From Pseudomonas mangrovi (GTDB lineage: Bacteria > Pseudomonadota > Gammaproteobacteria > Pseudomonadales > Pseudomonadaceae), in contig NZ_QASN01000016.1 in assembly GCF_003052585.1 (NCBI RefSeq), positions 1-63,097 of the forward strand: a DNA stretch of 63,097 nucleotides. Reading direction: 5' to 3'. The position numbers and the translations under genes are program-made. Positions 29,923 to 38,986 of the stretch are shown one piece after another (the first letter of the stretch is position 1; the number at the start of each line of letters is the position of its first letter). The notes under the pieces were generated by a model. That model saw only the letters and a program-made list of their open reading frames with translations. It ran no database searches and was not told the DNA's origin.

Positions 29923-29957
29923 AAAAAAATCCCCCGGGAAGATGCTCCCCGGGGGAT
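29923..29957 (-). terminator. rho-independent terminator of the OmpA-like lipoprotein gene
   Basis: On the minus strand ATCCCCCGGG pairs with CCCGGGGGAT, followed by seven T. It lies about 45 bp past the stop at 30003. Confidence 0.88.
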
Positions 29958-30002
29958 TCGGTATGAACAGCGGCGCCCGGTAAAGAACCGGACACGCGTC
30001 CG

Positions 30003-30680
30003 TCAGTACTGCGCGCCAGGCAGCGGACGCAGGGTGACTTCCACCCGGCGATTCTGCGCGCGGCCATCCGCGGTCGCGTTGTTCGCCACCGGACGATCCG
30101 GGCCGGCGCCGTAGGTGCTCAGTCGCGAGCCATCGACACCCTGGGCACGCAGATAGTCGGCCACGGCCTGCGCGCGGCGCTGCGAGAGCGTCATGTTGTA
30201 GGCGCGGCTGCCGGTGCTGTCGGTATGACCGACCACCTCGATGCTGTTCTGGTTGTACTGACGGAAGGACGACGCCAGGTTGTTCAGCGGGGTATAGAAG
30301 CCGCTGGAGATTTCCGCGGAATCCGTGGCGAAGGTGATGTTGCCGGGCATGATCAACTGGATGTTGTCGCCCTGACGCTGCACTTCGATACCGGTGCCCT
30401 GCATGCTGCGACGCAGCTCGGCCTCCTGCTTGTCGGCGTAGTAGCCGTAGCCGGCACCTGCGGCACCACCGACAGCAGCACCGATCAGCGCACCCTTGCC
30501 ACGGTCCTTGCTGCTGGAAGTGGCGGCGCCTACGGCAGCCCCCGCCAGCGCGCCGAGACCACCATAGATCGCAGTCTTGTTAGTGTCTCGGGGCTGACCA
30601 TCGTAGGGATTCTGCGAGGCGCAACCCGCTGCGAATGCAACGACAGCGGCGGCAAGTGTCAGGCGGGAATAAGTCTTCAT
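30003..30680 (-). CDS. OmpA family lipoprotein (YiaD-like)
   Basis: A 225-residue outer-membrane lipoprotein: signal peptide with lipobox FAAGC (C20), a glycine-zipper stretch (about 38-80, GGLGALAGAAVGAA and GALIGAAVGGAAGAGYGYY), and a C-terminal OmpA peptidoglycan-binding domain (about 110-218) with VGHTDSTGSRAYNMTLSQRRA. It probably links the outer membrane to peptidoglycan. It is monocistronic, with a strong terminator, and lies 85 bp downstream of the hydrolase gene. Confidence 0.9.
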   Translation of the reverse strand: MKTYSRLTLAAAVVAFAAGCASQNPYDGQPRDTNKTAIYGGLGALAGAAVGAATSSSKDRGKGALIGAAVGGAAGAGYGYYADKQEAELRRSMQGTGIEVQRQGDNIQLIMPGNITFATDSAEISSGFYTPLNNLASSFRQYNQNSIEVVGHTDSTGSRAYNMTLSQRRAQAVADYLRAQGVDGSRLSTYGAGPDRPVANNATADGRAQNRRVEVTLRPLPGAQY

Positions 30681-30765
30681 GTACTGCTCCTCTTATGAAT
30701 CCGGAATCGAGTCCGAAATTGCCGATTTGGAACCGACGGACGGCAATAGGTTCCCGCGCGGGGCA

Positions 30766-31413
30766 TTACTGCCCAGCGCGGATAAAGGGATTCTCACGCA
30801 TTTCGTCGCCCAGCCGGGTATCCGGGCCATGGCCTGTGACCACGGTCGCATCCTCATCGAGGCTGTACAGGCGCAGACGAATCGAGCGCTCGATCTGCGC
30901 AAAGTCGCCCCCCCACAGATCGGTGCGGCCGATTCCACGGCGAAACAGCGTGTCGCCGGCGATCAGCAATTTTGCTTCGGGAAACCAGAAGCTCATCGAC
31001 CCGGGCGTATGCCCCGGTGTGTGCATGGCTACGCCACAGCCACAGGCCAGCGCCTCGTCATCGGCCAGCCACTGGTCCGGAGCCGGCACAGGCTGATAGG
31101 GCACGCCGAACATCCTGCACTGCATCTCCAGATTGTCCCAGAGAAACTTGTCATCCTGATGCAGATGCAGGGTGGCGCCGGTTTTCTCCTTCATCTGCCC
31201 GGAGGCTAGGAAGTGATCCAGGTGCGCATGGGTGTGAATGATACTGACGACCTTCAACCCGAGCGCGTCGAGGCGTGCCAGGATCAGCTCGTGATCGCCA
31301 CCCGGGTCTACCACCAGCGCCTTGCCGGTTACCGGATCACCAATGATCGTGCAGTTGCACTGCAAGGGGCCGACGGGAAAGGTTTCGCGGATCAGGGCGG
31401 GTTGGGCAGACAT
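30766..31413 (-). CDS. metallo-beta-lactamase-fold hydrolase (YcbL/glyoxalase II-like)
   Basis: A 215-residue MBL-fold protein. The metal motif is HTHAHLDH (60-67), followed by the HTPGHTPGSMSF block and the GDTLFRRGIGRTDLWGG segment typical of the YcbL/type II glyoxalase subgroup. It probably binds two metals and hydrolyses a thioester such as S-lactoylglutathione, but the small size (no C-terminal glutathione domain) makes the substrate uncertain. Cytoplasmic. Confidence 0.85.
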   Translation of the reverse strand: MSAQPALIRETFPVGPLQCNCTIIGDPVTGKALVVDPGGDHELILARLDALGLKVVSIIHTHAHLDHFLASGQMKEKTGATLHLHQDDKFLWDNLEMQCRMFGVPYQPVPAPDQWLADDEALACGCGVAMHTPGHTPGSMSFWFPEAKLLIAGDTLFRRGIGRTDLWGGDFAQIERSIRLRLYSLDEDATVVTGHGPDTRLGDEMRENPFIRAGQ

Positions 31414-31571
31414 CTTCGGGCTCCGGCGAATGCGTCCGGCATTTTAGGCATGCGCAGAGCGAAGCGGGAACCGACAACCAGGATATCCGGCCGGCTCCCG
31501 CCTGGCAGACACACCAGCGCCAAGGCGCCGAAGCCCTCGCGCGGGACCGCCAGCAGCGCCCCTCGGAGATC

Positions 31572-32084
31572 TCAGTTGTCGCGGGTCAGGTGAAAGAAGA
31601 AGTCGGTGGGTTTGCCCTTGATGTCGCCCAGGCCGATGACCACGTCGTCGTTGACCTTGCGAAAGTAGTCCATGATCGGCTGCTTGTCGTAGATCAGCGT
31701 TGCAGTGACCTTGCCGGCGAACTTCACTTCGCGCAACTGCGCCGCGCCCAGCGCGGTGTAGGCCTGGATCGAACCGTCCTTGGCGCGCACCAGCAGCGGC
31801 TCGGCATGAGCCGCCGAATCGAAACGCTTGCCGTACCAGTTGATCGGGTCCGGCTCGCTACCGCCATCGAACTTGCCGCCACGCCAGGTGCCAAGCATGA
31901 ACTCGATGCTTACCGGCTCGAGCTGCTCGTAGAGCGGCATCAACTCCTCCGCGCTGTAGGCCTTGCCGCTGGCGATCATCTCCAGCAGTTCTGCCTCGGC
32001 GCCCTGCCCCTCGGCAGCCGCCGCATGGCCGAGAAAAAAGGTCAGGCCGGCAGCCGCCAGCACGCGCAATAGCCCGTATTTCAT
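31572..32084 (-). CDS. DUF4334 / GXWXG family protein with signal peptide
   Basis: A 170-residue exported protein: signal peptide (1-24, ending HAAAAE), then the GXWXG motif GTWRGGKFDGG (65-75), and a DUF4334-type C-terminal half with KVTATLIYDKQPIMDYFRK and FFFHLTRDN. Most family members that I recall lack a signal peptide, so periplasmic location would be a variation. Function is unknown; the fold resembles lipid-binding barrels, which is only a suggestion. A TetR-type palindrome lies 88-101 bp upstream. Confidence 0.72.
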   Translation of the reverse strand: MKYGLLRVLAAAGLTFFLGHAAAAEGQGAEAELLEMIASGKAYSAEELMPLYEQLEPVSIEFMLGTWRGGKFDGGSEPDPINWYGKRFDSAAHAEPLLVRAKDGSIQAYTALGAAQLREVKFAGKVTATLIYDKQPIMDYFRKVNDDVVIGLGDIKGKPTDFFFHLTRDN

Positions 32085-32171
32085 TGTTGTTCTCCTGGGT
32101 TCGATGACGGGCCACTACGGTGGCCCTGGACTGCAGCCCGACAGAGCGGCACAGCGAGCAGGGAACATAAA

Positions 32172-32185
32172 TGAATGATCGTTCA
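32172..32185. promoter_or_regulatory. palindromic TetR-type operator candidate upstream of the DUF4334 gene
   Basis: TGAATGATCGTTCA is palindromic at 12 of 14 positions and has the shape of operators of TetR regulators. It sits between the stop of the LuxR gene and the DUF4334 start. No TetR gene is adjacent, so the regulator would act in trans. Confidence 0.5.
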
Positions 32186-32192
32186 GCGTCAA

Positions 32193-34817
32193 TCAGCCCA
32201 GCCAGCCGTGCTGCTGGGCGCGGGCTACCGCCTCAGTCCGGCGCTGCACGCCGAGCTTTGCATTGATGTTGCGCGCGTGGGTCTTCACCGTCGGCAGGGA
32301 AATGAACAGGCGCTCGCTGATCTGCTGATTCGACAAGCCCTCGGCGATCAGCTGCAGTACCGCGCGCTCACGCGCGCTCAGCGTCTCCGCTGGTACTTCC
32401 CCCGATGGCGGCCGCGCCACGTTCCAGGGCAGCTCTGCCGCCAGCGGTGGCAAGCGCAGCAGGGGCCGGAAGGCATGGCGCTGTGCATCGCACCGACCGG
32501 CGCATATTTCTCGAAGCAGGCGTCGGGCCTGAGTCTCCGAGACCTGCGACAGCAGGCGCACACGCTCGACATCTACCTGCAGGGTTAGCGCCCCTGCGCC
32601 TGCTCGCTCGGTCTCCAGGCGCAGTCGGTCGAGCAGACCCAGGGCCTCTTCTGCCTGCGCCTGGCGGTCGCGCAAGAGGGCGTACTGCAACTCGACTTCC
32701 TGCGCCAGGTACGGCGCCAGCTCCGGAACCGCGGCCGCCTGGATACAGTAGGTCTGGCGCAGGCGAATGAGCCAGGGCTCGGCCAGCTCGATGCGATCCA
32801 GACGCAACCACAGCTCGCACTTGCGCAGAGTGATAAAGGCCAGATAGCAGATCGCCGGTACATCCCAGGCGTGCATCAGGGACTCTGCCTCAGCCAGCAC
32901 CGCAAAGCCGGCGTCGGCACCCAGATCATCCGCCTCGACCCGTGCCAGGCAGGCGTAGCCACGAATCACCATCAGATCACGACAGACACGCAGCTCATCC
33001 ATGCCGGCGCGCAGACGCCGGCGCGCCTGATCCAGATCGCCGCTGGCGAAAAGCAGTTCGCCCTCGACCAGCGCCAGTCGTCCGCGCGAGGCATAGCTGC
33101 GCTGGGTGTCCAGCTCGGCAATGCGCAGGCGCCCGCTGCGCAGCTCGTCCCAAGCGCGCGCCAGCTCCCCGCGAGAGGCTTGCAGCCAGGCACGGTCCGC
33201 TCGCAACAACGCCTCGAGCAGGTGATTGCCGACCCGCTGAGCCAACTCCAGCGCCTCGCGCTGCAGACTCCGCGCACGTAGCAGCTCCCCCTCGGCCAGC
33301 GCGATACCGGCCAGACAGGACAGGCACATCAGGCGCTGCCCGAAGCTTTCCGCCGGCAGGCTCTGCACCGCCTGCTCGCAGTGCTGCCGGGCGCGCGACA
33401 GATCGCCCCGGGCCCGTGCGATGATTCCCGAGAGCGCCAGCCACTGCGCCAGCAGCGTCTGCTGCTGAGAGATGCCCGGCGCCGGCAGGAAACCGCCAAG
33501 CGCCGCCAGCAGATCGTCGGCAGCATCGAGCTGGCAGGCCAACGCCAGCGCCCAGCCATACAGGACGATCAATCGTGGCGAACTGGCCAGCAGCGTGTCC
33601 GGCAGATCACGCTTCCAGCGCAGCAGCAGGGTGACGCTCTGCTCGGTGAGCAGCTGCTCTTCGGACAGGCCCTCCACCAGACTGGCCGCGACGTCCACCC
33701 GGCCGGCGCGCAACGCTTCCTCAACCGCCTCGCTGAAATACCCCCGCTGCGCAAACCAACGGCAGGCGCGCAGACGCAAGGTACTGAGCGAGGTATCCGA
33801 TGACAGCGGCCGCGCACGCAGCAGGTCGGAGAACAGGTGGTGATAGCGATACCAGAGTCCCTGCTCGTCCAGCGGCACCAGGAACAGCTGGTGGGTGAGC
33901 AGGTGCTCGATGACCGCGGAACTGTCGTGTGCCTCGCGCACCTGATCGCAGAGATCAGCACAGATCTGCTCCAGGTGAGCCGTGGCAAGTAGGAACTCAC
34001 GCACGTATTCGGGCTGGTGCGCGATGACCTCCTCGAGCAGATACTCGCGGATGACCCCTTCGTCCCCACGCATGCGCGGCACGGCTCGCCCAGAATCCCT
34101 CGGACTGCGCTCGCGCATCCACTGCCACAACCGCAGCCCGGCGACCCAGCCTTCGCTGCGTGCCAGCAGCTCGGCAAGGTCCGGTTCTGCGGCAAATCCG
34201 GCTCCGAGCAATTGCTCGACCTCGCTGAGATCCATACGCAGATCCGCCTCGCCAAGCTCCAGCACCTGGCGCGCGAGACGCAACCTGGCCAGGTGCCAGG
34301 ACGGTCGCTGGCGGGTACAGACCAGAAGGCATATCCCACCGGGCAAGTGGTCGAGCAGGTACTGCAGACAGGCGTCGGCCACCGGCCCCTGCGCCAGATG
34401 GTAATCGTCCAGCACCAGGAGGATCGGACGTTGCGGATCAATGCTCTGCTGCAGATCCTCAATCACGCCATCCAGCCAGCTCTCGAAGGCAAAGGGCTGA
34501 TGTGGCTGGCGCAGACGCAGAAGCTCCAGCGCCGATTCACCGAACCCCGGCAGTGCAGGCGAAAAGGTTGCCAGTATCCGTTCAAACAATCGCCCGGGCT
34601 CGGCATCCCGTCGATCCAGCGCCAACCAGAGGCTCTGCCAGTCCGCGGGCAACTGACCACAAAACTCAAGGGCCAGGCTGGTCTTGCCACTCCCCGCTGG
34701 CGCGCAGATCAGCAACAGGCGCCCGTCCAGCACGCTCTGCAACCGCGCGCAGAGACGCGGCCGCGAGACGTAACCCGCGGCGAGCGGCGGACGGAAGAAA
34801 CTGTGACTGGAAGGCAT
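32193..34817 (-). CDS. LuxR-family ATP-dependent regulator (MalT/AlkS type)
   Basis: An 874-residue STAND-type activator. N-terminal AAA/NB-ARC-like ATPase with Walker A APAGSGKTS (39-47) and Walker B LLVLDDYH, a long helical TPR-like middle (about 400-780), and a C-terminal LuxR helix-turn-helix (LSARERAVLQLIAEGLSNQQ, then ISERLFISLPTVKTHARNIN). Size and layout match MalT and AlkS, large inducer-binding activators. Its position before an AlkK-type ligase cluster suggests control of those genes, as AlkS controls alk genes in alkane degraders. The start at 34817 lacks a clear Shine-Dalgarno; the frame extends to 35090 but that part looks non-coding. Confidence 0.87.
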   Translation of the reverse strand: MPSSHSFFRPPLAAGYVSRPRLCARLQSVLDGRLLLICAPAGSGKTSLALEFCGQLPADWQSLWLALDRRDAEPGRLFERILATFSPALPGFGESALELLRLRQPHQPFAFESWLDGVIEDLQQSIDPQRPILLVLDDYHLAQGPVADACLQYLLDHLPGGICLLVCTRQRPSWHLARLRLARQVLELGEADLRMDLSEVEQLLGAGFAAEPDLAELLARSEGWVAGLRLWQWMRERSPRDSGRAVPRMRGDEGVIREYLLEEVIAHQPEYVREFLLATAHLEQICADLCDQVREAHDSSAVIEHLLTHQLFLVPLDEQGLWYRYHHLFSDLLRARPLSSDTSLSTLRLRACRWFAQRGYFSEAVEEALRAGRVDVAASLVEGLSEEQLLTEQSVTLLLRWKRDLPDTLLASSPRLIVLYGWALALACQLDAADDLLAALGGFLPAPGISQQQTLLAQWLALSGIIARARGDLSRARQHCEQAVQSLPAESFGQRLMCLSCLAGIALAEGELLRARSLQREALELAQRVGNHLLEALLRADRAWLQASRGELARAWDELRSGRLRIAELDTQRSYASRGRLALVEGELLFASGDLDQARRRLRAGMDELRVCRDLMVIRGYACLARVEADDLGADAGFAVLAEAESLMHAWDVPAICYLAFITLRKCELWLRLDRIELAEPWLIRLRQTYCIQAAAVPELAPYLAQEVELQYALLRDRQAQAEEALGLLDRLRLETERAGAGALTLQVDVERVRLLSQVSETQARRLLREICAGRCDAQRHAFRPLLRLPPLAAELPWNVARPPSGEVPAETLSARERAVLQLIAEGLSNQQISERLFISLPTVKTHARNINAKLGVQRRTEAVARAQQHGWLG

Positions 34818-35163
34818 CTGTATTAGCGATCCCGGGCAATGAAAGGCACGAGAGGCCAGAGGCTCACACGCCAGATTCGATGATCCACGCTGATGAAAAG
34901 GACACCGGCCCAGGCAAGCAACGCAGCCGACCCGGCAGATCCATGTCCCTGCGCCACGGCCTGGCCAGCCAGAGAACTGCGCACCTGTCACCCTTGCTGG
35001 CGCCTGCAACGCGCCACAGCCTAGAGTCTGGCAGGGCGTATTTGAAGCCTGCAAATGTAGCAAAAGGCAATGCGGCGACCACGACCACATCGCGCTTTAG
35101 CGGGTATATGGGGGCTGACGAGCATGCTAGGGTTCGCACAGGAAGAACCGGAGAAGGAATCTC
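34818..35163. other. intergenic region between luxR-type gene and DUF4124-like gene (divergent)
   Basis: Both promoters must lie here. I see no convincing hexamers, repeat or additional gene. Confidence 0.5.
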
Positions 35164-35469
35164 ATGCGCCACATCATTATTTACGCCTCGCTGTTGATCA
35201 CCTCCGGCGCGCAGGCTGCCACGGTCGCCAAGTGCGTGGATGACGCGGGGAAGGTGACCTTCTCCCAGCATGGCTGCCCCACCAGCAGCGTTTCTGCCGA
35301 CACCCTGAAAGTCGACAACTCCACACCCAGCGGAAGCAGCAAACCCACCCAGATGGCGCCAGCTCAGGCCGGCAACCGCCAGTCTGTCGGGGTCAGCAGC
35401 CGAGCCGTGCCGTCCCGCACTGCCACACCGACTCGCTCGCGCTCCTGCTCGCGCTGTCGCTTTCGTTGA
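35164..35469 (+). CDS. small secreted DUF4124-like protein
   Basis: A 101-residue protein with a signal peptide ending GAQA-AT (about 1-19) and the start of a DUF4124 domain: VAKCVDDAGKVTFSQHGCP, with the two-cysteine spacing typical of the family. The rest is low-complexity, rich in S, T, P and R, ending in an Arg/Cys-rich tail. AGAAGGA lies 5 nt before the ATG, which supports translation. It diverges from the luxR-type gene and ends at a bidirectional terminator. Function unknown. Confidence 0.7.
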   Translation: MRHIIIYASLLITSGAQAATVAKCVDDAGKVTFSQHGCPTSSVSADTLKVDNSTPSGSSKPTQMAPAQAGNRQSVGVSSRAVPSRTATPTRSRSCSRCRFR

Positions 35470-35492
35470 ACGCTGCACCACACCCATAAAAA

Positions 35493-35521
35493 AACCGCTG
35501 CAGGATCACCCTGCAGCGGTT
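35493..35521. terminator. bidirectional terminator between DUF4124-like and DUF1329 genes
   Basis: AACCGCTGCAGG pairs perfectly over 12 bp with CCTGCAGCGGTT. On the minus strand a seven-T run follows; on the plus strand the tail is TTCTT. Confidence 0.88.
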
Positions 35522-35585
35522 TCTTGTGACTGCCATTGAGTGGCGTCTTGCGACGCCAATCGATGGCCGAGCAACCTGCCTCAGA

Positions 35586-36953
35586 TCAACGCACGCCAGC
35601 CTGGCGCAGCGCGGTCGGGGTGTACTCGTTTTCCGAAGCGATGAAGCCGTAGTCGACACCCTTCTTCTCTTCGTTCTTCATGCCCAGCGCCAGGTAGCGG
35701 CCGGACTGCAGATCGTAGAGGGTTTCAAAGGCATAGCCGGTCACACCTACATGGTAGAAGTACTCGGTCATTGCTTCAGCTACGCGCCACAGGTTGCCAC
35801 GACCGTCGTAATGGTCGATTTCAACAGCCTGCCAGCTGTCTTCGTCGATGAAGAAATCGCGCTTGGCATAGATATGACGCTCGCCGTTCTTCAGCGTGGC
35901 GGTCACGTGCCAGACACGATGCAGCTCGTAGCGAGTCAGGTCCTGATTGACGTGGCCAGCCTTGAGGATGTCGTCGTACTTGTGCTTGGGGCTGTCGACG
36001 GCATAGTTGTTGTAAGGAATGTAGATTTCCTTCTTGCCGTTGAGCTTCCAGTCGTAACGGTCGAGGGCGCCGTTGAACATGTCCAGGTTGTCAGCGGTAC
36101 GCAGACCGTCTGCAGCGGTACCCGGACCGTCGTAGGACACCTGCGGCGCACGACGCACGCGGCGCTGGCCGGCGTTGTACAGCCATGCCAGACGCGGCTC
36201 CTTGACCTGGTTCAGGGTCTCGTGGACCAGCAGAACGTTACCCGCCAGACGCGACGGCGCGGTCACACGCTGCTTGAAGTAGAACAGCACGTTGCTCGGC
36301 TTGTCCGGGTTGTAGTCCTTGAGGTTCTCGCGATAGGTGAACTCATCCTGGAAGTAGACCAGGTTGAAGGAGCCGTTCACCTGCGGAGTGGCCTGGACGA
36401 TCTGGCGACGCACGCTGCCACCGCGATAGCGGGTCAGGTGGTTCCACGCCACTTCCATACCGTTCTGCGGGATCGGGAAGGCGTGCGCCATCTTGAAGTC
36501 CTCAAGACCGTTGCCACCCTCGACCAGCTTGGTGTTCAGGGCGTTGTGACGAGCAGCCTCGTACACTTCCTGGGTGCTGGCAGCACTGCGATGGGTCTTG
36601 TACACCGGGATCTTGTAGGTGGTCGGATAACGCTTGAACAGCGCCTGCTGACCGGGGGTCAGCTTGTCCTTGTACTGGTCCATGTTCTGCGCGGTGATGG
36701 TGAACAGCGGTTGCTCACCGGCATACGGATTTTCCAGAAAGCCGCGCTCATCGACCTTGCCCGCGCTGGGCTTGAGGCCACCGGTCCAGGCCGGGATGCT
36801 GCCATCGGCGTTGCCGGCCATTTCACCACCCAGCGGGGTAAGAGAATTGCCAAGCTTGGCCGCTTCTTCGGCGGAGACGGCTGCCATCACACCAGTAGCC
36901 ATCATCGACAGGGCGAGAGCACCTGTCTGCAGAATCACTTTGGTTCTTTTCAT
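35586..36953 (-). CDS. DUF1329 family periplasmic/outer-membrane protein
   Basis: A 455-residue exported protein: signal peptide MKRTKVILQTGALALSMMAT followed by GVMAA, then the DUF1329 domain. It shows LGNSLTPLGGEMAGNADGSI near the mature N-terminus and the late segment DEDSWQAVEIDHYDGRGNLW, which resembles LolB-like outer-membrane lipoprotein-sorting folds. These proteins typically occur beside a DUF1302 beta-barrel, as here (29 bp downstream of it, same strand). The pair is common in clusters for hydrophobic carbon sources, and I infer a role in substrate passage across the envelope. The RND and YCF48 partners often seen with the pair are absent. Confidence 0.88.
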   Translation of the reverse strand: MKRTKVILQTGALALSMMATGVMAAVSAEEAAKLGNSLTPLGGEMAGNADGSIPAWTGGLKPSAGKVDERGFLENPYAGEQPLFTITAQNMDQYKDKLTPGQQALFKRYPTTYKIPVYKTHRSAASTQEVYEAARHNALNTKLVEGGNGLEDFKMAHAFPIPQNGMEVAWNHLTRYRGGSVRRQIVQATPQVNGSFNLVYFQDEFTYRENLKDYNPDKPSNVLFYFKQRVTAPSRLAGNVLLVHETLNQVKEPRLAWLYNAGQRRVRRAPQVSYDGPGTAADGLRTADNLDMFNGALDRYDWKLNGKKEIYIPYNNYAVDSPKHKYDDILKAGHVNQDLTRYELHRVWHVTATLKNGERHIYAKRDFFIDEDSWQAVEIDHYDGRGNLWRVAEAMTEYFYHVGVTGYAFETLYDLQSGRYLALGMKNEEKKGVDYGFIASENEYTPTALRQAGVR

Positions 36954-36981
36954 CTAGAGGGTTCCTTGCATCCGTTTCTTA

Positions 36982-38784
36982 TTAGAAGTTCATGCCAACG
37001 CTGAGAGCGAGGAAGTCGCGATCGGTCATGACGTTGTAGTCGCCGCCGAAGAAGTCGGTATACGACAGGCTCGCACTATATGTGTTGCGGTAGTTCGCAT
37101 CCACACCAATGCTGACTGCTTTCGACCCTTCGTTGAAGGTCGGCCCGTAGCCGTCCACGTCATGCGACCAGCTGATGACCGGGCTCAGGTTAACACCGGC
37201 GAAGACGTCGCTGTAGTCCCATACCGCGCGGGTACGGTAGCCCCAGGAGCTGGAAGTGAAGTAGCCACCGGTACCATAGCGGGCGGCCGCCAGCGGATCG
37301 CTGAACGGGTTGCCAGAAAATGCATCGCGACCGTAAGTACGAGCCTCCAGCCCACCGAGACGGGTAGCACCAATTTCACCCACGACAGTGAGGCGATCGG
37401 CCCCCATGACCTGATCAAAAAAGTGCGTGAAGGTCGTCTGAACCTGGGTCATTTCCTTGCGGTTGTAGCCCCGATGATCAATCCCCGCACGACCAGCTGC
37501 AGCCGCTACACCAGCAAGACCGCCGCCCGCGCCAGCAAAGGCGCCAACCGGGTCAGTTGCGATCCTGCCAGTGTTGATGGTGGTGTTGAGTGCGATCGGC
37601 ATGTTCGGGCGGTAGCTGACCTCACCCTGCCAGGCGGTGCCGGTAGGCAACGTGGTAGAGAAGCTCAGACCGTAGAGGCGGATGTCTTCCGGGTACTCCA
37701 GGTAGTAGTTGCCGGTTCCCAGCAGCATCGGCTGAGCGAAGGCCCCGCCGGCGGTAGCAAAAGCGTTCTGAATGTCCGCAGCGCTGCCGTTCTGATAGCC
37801 CACAATTGGCGCACGGCTGTGGTAATTCATGATGAAGGCGCCGTATTCGGTCTGCTCACCCAGCCAGCGCAGCGCCAGGCCCCACTGCCCGCTATCACGC
37901 GCGTCGCGGTCCTGACCTCGACGAATCATCACGCCTTCATCGGTAAAACGAATGCCGTTGGCTGCAGCAACTGCCGGAAACCCAAACGCTTTCAGGCCGT
38001 CGATCTGAGCCTTGCTCAATGCCGGATAGTCAACGCAGCCATCTGCCGCCACATCGACGGAGAAGAAGGTGCCGCAGTTTTCCGCGATGGTCTGGTCCCA
38101 TTCCAACTGGTAGAAGGCTTCCATCGCCAGTTGATCGGTCAGACTCTGGGAAACGTAGAGCATGTTGACCGGCAGCAGCGCTTCCTTGACTTCCGCGCCG
38201 GGGCGACGAGCCGCAGCAGCGTCAATCGGGTTGATGCTGTTGATGCTGTTCATGATGAAGGTGCTTTCACCCCAGCTCACTACCTGGCGACCGGCACGGA
38301 CGCTACCCGGCTGATCACCGAGGCTGTAGTTGTGGTAGATGAAGGCATCCAGAATCTGCGCGCCGGAAGACTGCGCGCCTTCCTTACGGTTCGAATCGCT
38401 GATGTCCTTGAACAGACGCGACTCATCCTTCAGTTCGAAGTCGTACCAGTACTTGCCACGAACGAACACGCCGGTATCGCCATACCTCAACTCAAGGTCA
38501 TGAACACCCTTGAAGATCTTCGAGAAGGTCTCGCCGCGCTTGAAGTTCAGACGACCATCGTCACCCGTGGTGGTGAAACCAATGCCGCCATTCGGAGTGC
38601 CCACCAGGTCCTTGTCTGCCTTGTCCATCGCCCAGCTTGCACCCAGGGACATGCTGGAATCGAACTGGCCCTCGATATCCCCGATATTGAAAGAGACCGC
38701 ATAGGCCGGCGCGGCAAGGGTGGAAGCCAGGCCGATCGCCAGCGGCAGCTTTGCCAGACGCCAGAACGGTTTAGCAGGGGTCAT
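36982..38784 (-). CDS. DUF1302 family outer-membrane protein
   Basis: A 600-residue protein with a signal peptide (1-29, ending APAYA) and many alternating amphipathic beta-strands, ending in a C-terminal aromatic residue (FLALSVGMNF), which fits outer-membrane beta-barrel export. DUF1302 landmarks include GSVRAGRQVVSWGESTFIMN and the Gly/Ala-rich stretch near 430. Likely a porin-like channel for a hydrophobic substrate (inference). It is the first gene of the DUF1302-DUF1329 operon; the 12-mer CCAAAAGGATGA lies 62-73 bp upstream of its start. Confidence 0.88.
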   Translation of the reverse strand: MTPAKPFWRLAKLPLAIGLASTLAAPAYAVSFNIGDIEGQFDSSMSLGASWAMDKADKDLVGTPNGGIGFTTTGDDGRLNFKRGETFSKIFKGVHDLELRYGDTGVFVRGKYWYDFELKDESRLFKDISDSNRKEGAQSSGAQILDAFIYHNYSLGDQPGSVRAGRQVVSWGESTFIMNSINSINPIDAAAARRPGAEVKEALLPVNMLYVSQSLTDQLAMEAFYQLEWDQTIAENCGTFFSVDVAADGCVDYPALSKAQIDGLKAFGFPAVAAANGIRFTDEGVMIRRGQDRDARDSGQWGLALRWLGEQTEYGAFIMNYHSRAPIVGYQNGSAADIQNAFATAGGAFAQPMLLGTGNYYLEYPEDIRLYGLSFSTTLPTGTAWQGEVSYRPNMPIALNTTINTGRIATDPVGAFAGAGGGLAGVAAAAGRAGIDHRGYNRKEMTQVQTTFTHFFDQVMGADRLTVVGEIGATRLGGLEARTYGRDAFSGNPFSDPLAAARYGTGGYFTSSSWGYRTRAVWDYSDVFAGVNLSPVISWSHDVDGYGPTFNEGSKAVSIGVDANYRNTYSASLSYTDFFGGDYNVMTDRDFLALSVGMNF

Positions 38785-38845
38785 TGGGCTACTCCATATT
38801 TGTAGTTAGGTCAGACTTCAGTCGAACATCCCAAGGACTGATAAC

Positions 38846-38857
38846 CCAAAAGGATGA
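38846..38857. promoter_or_regulatory. shared 12-mer upstream of DUF1302, copy 1
   Basis: CCAAAAGGATGA, identical to 40747-40758 and in the same orientation relative to the leftward genes. Possible activator site of the LuxR-type regulator (inference). Confidence 0.45.
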
Positions 38858-38952
38858 ACGAAAAAATTCGAGCCGCCTTAGCTCCCAAGGAAGGAACAAG
38901 AGCGACGGACCAAACCGACAGCAATAAGTAGGCCAATGCCCCGCGAGAGGCT

Positions 38953-38979
38953 CTGGCGCGCCGCATGAAGGCGCGCCAG
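38953..38979 (-). terminator. hairpin after the acyl-CoA ligase gene
   Basis: CTGGCGCGCC pairs perfectly with GGCGCGCCAG around a 7 nt loop, just past the stop at 38987. There is no T-run, so it may be a weak terminator or a processing hairpin. Confidence 0.45.
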
Positions 38980-38986
38980 GCAAGGC

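Noticed and set aside
34818..35090. N-terminal extension of the LuxR/MalT-type protein
   Set aside because: The 91 extra codons are Cys/Trp/Gly-rich with no domain, and the family N-terminus begins at 34817.
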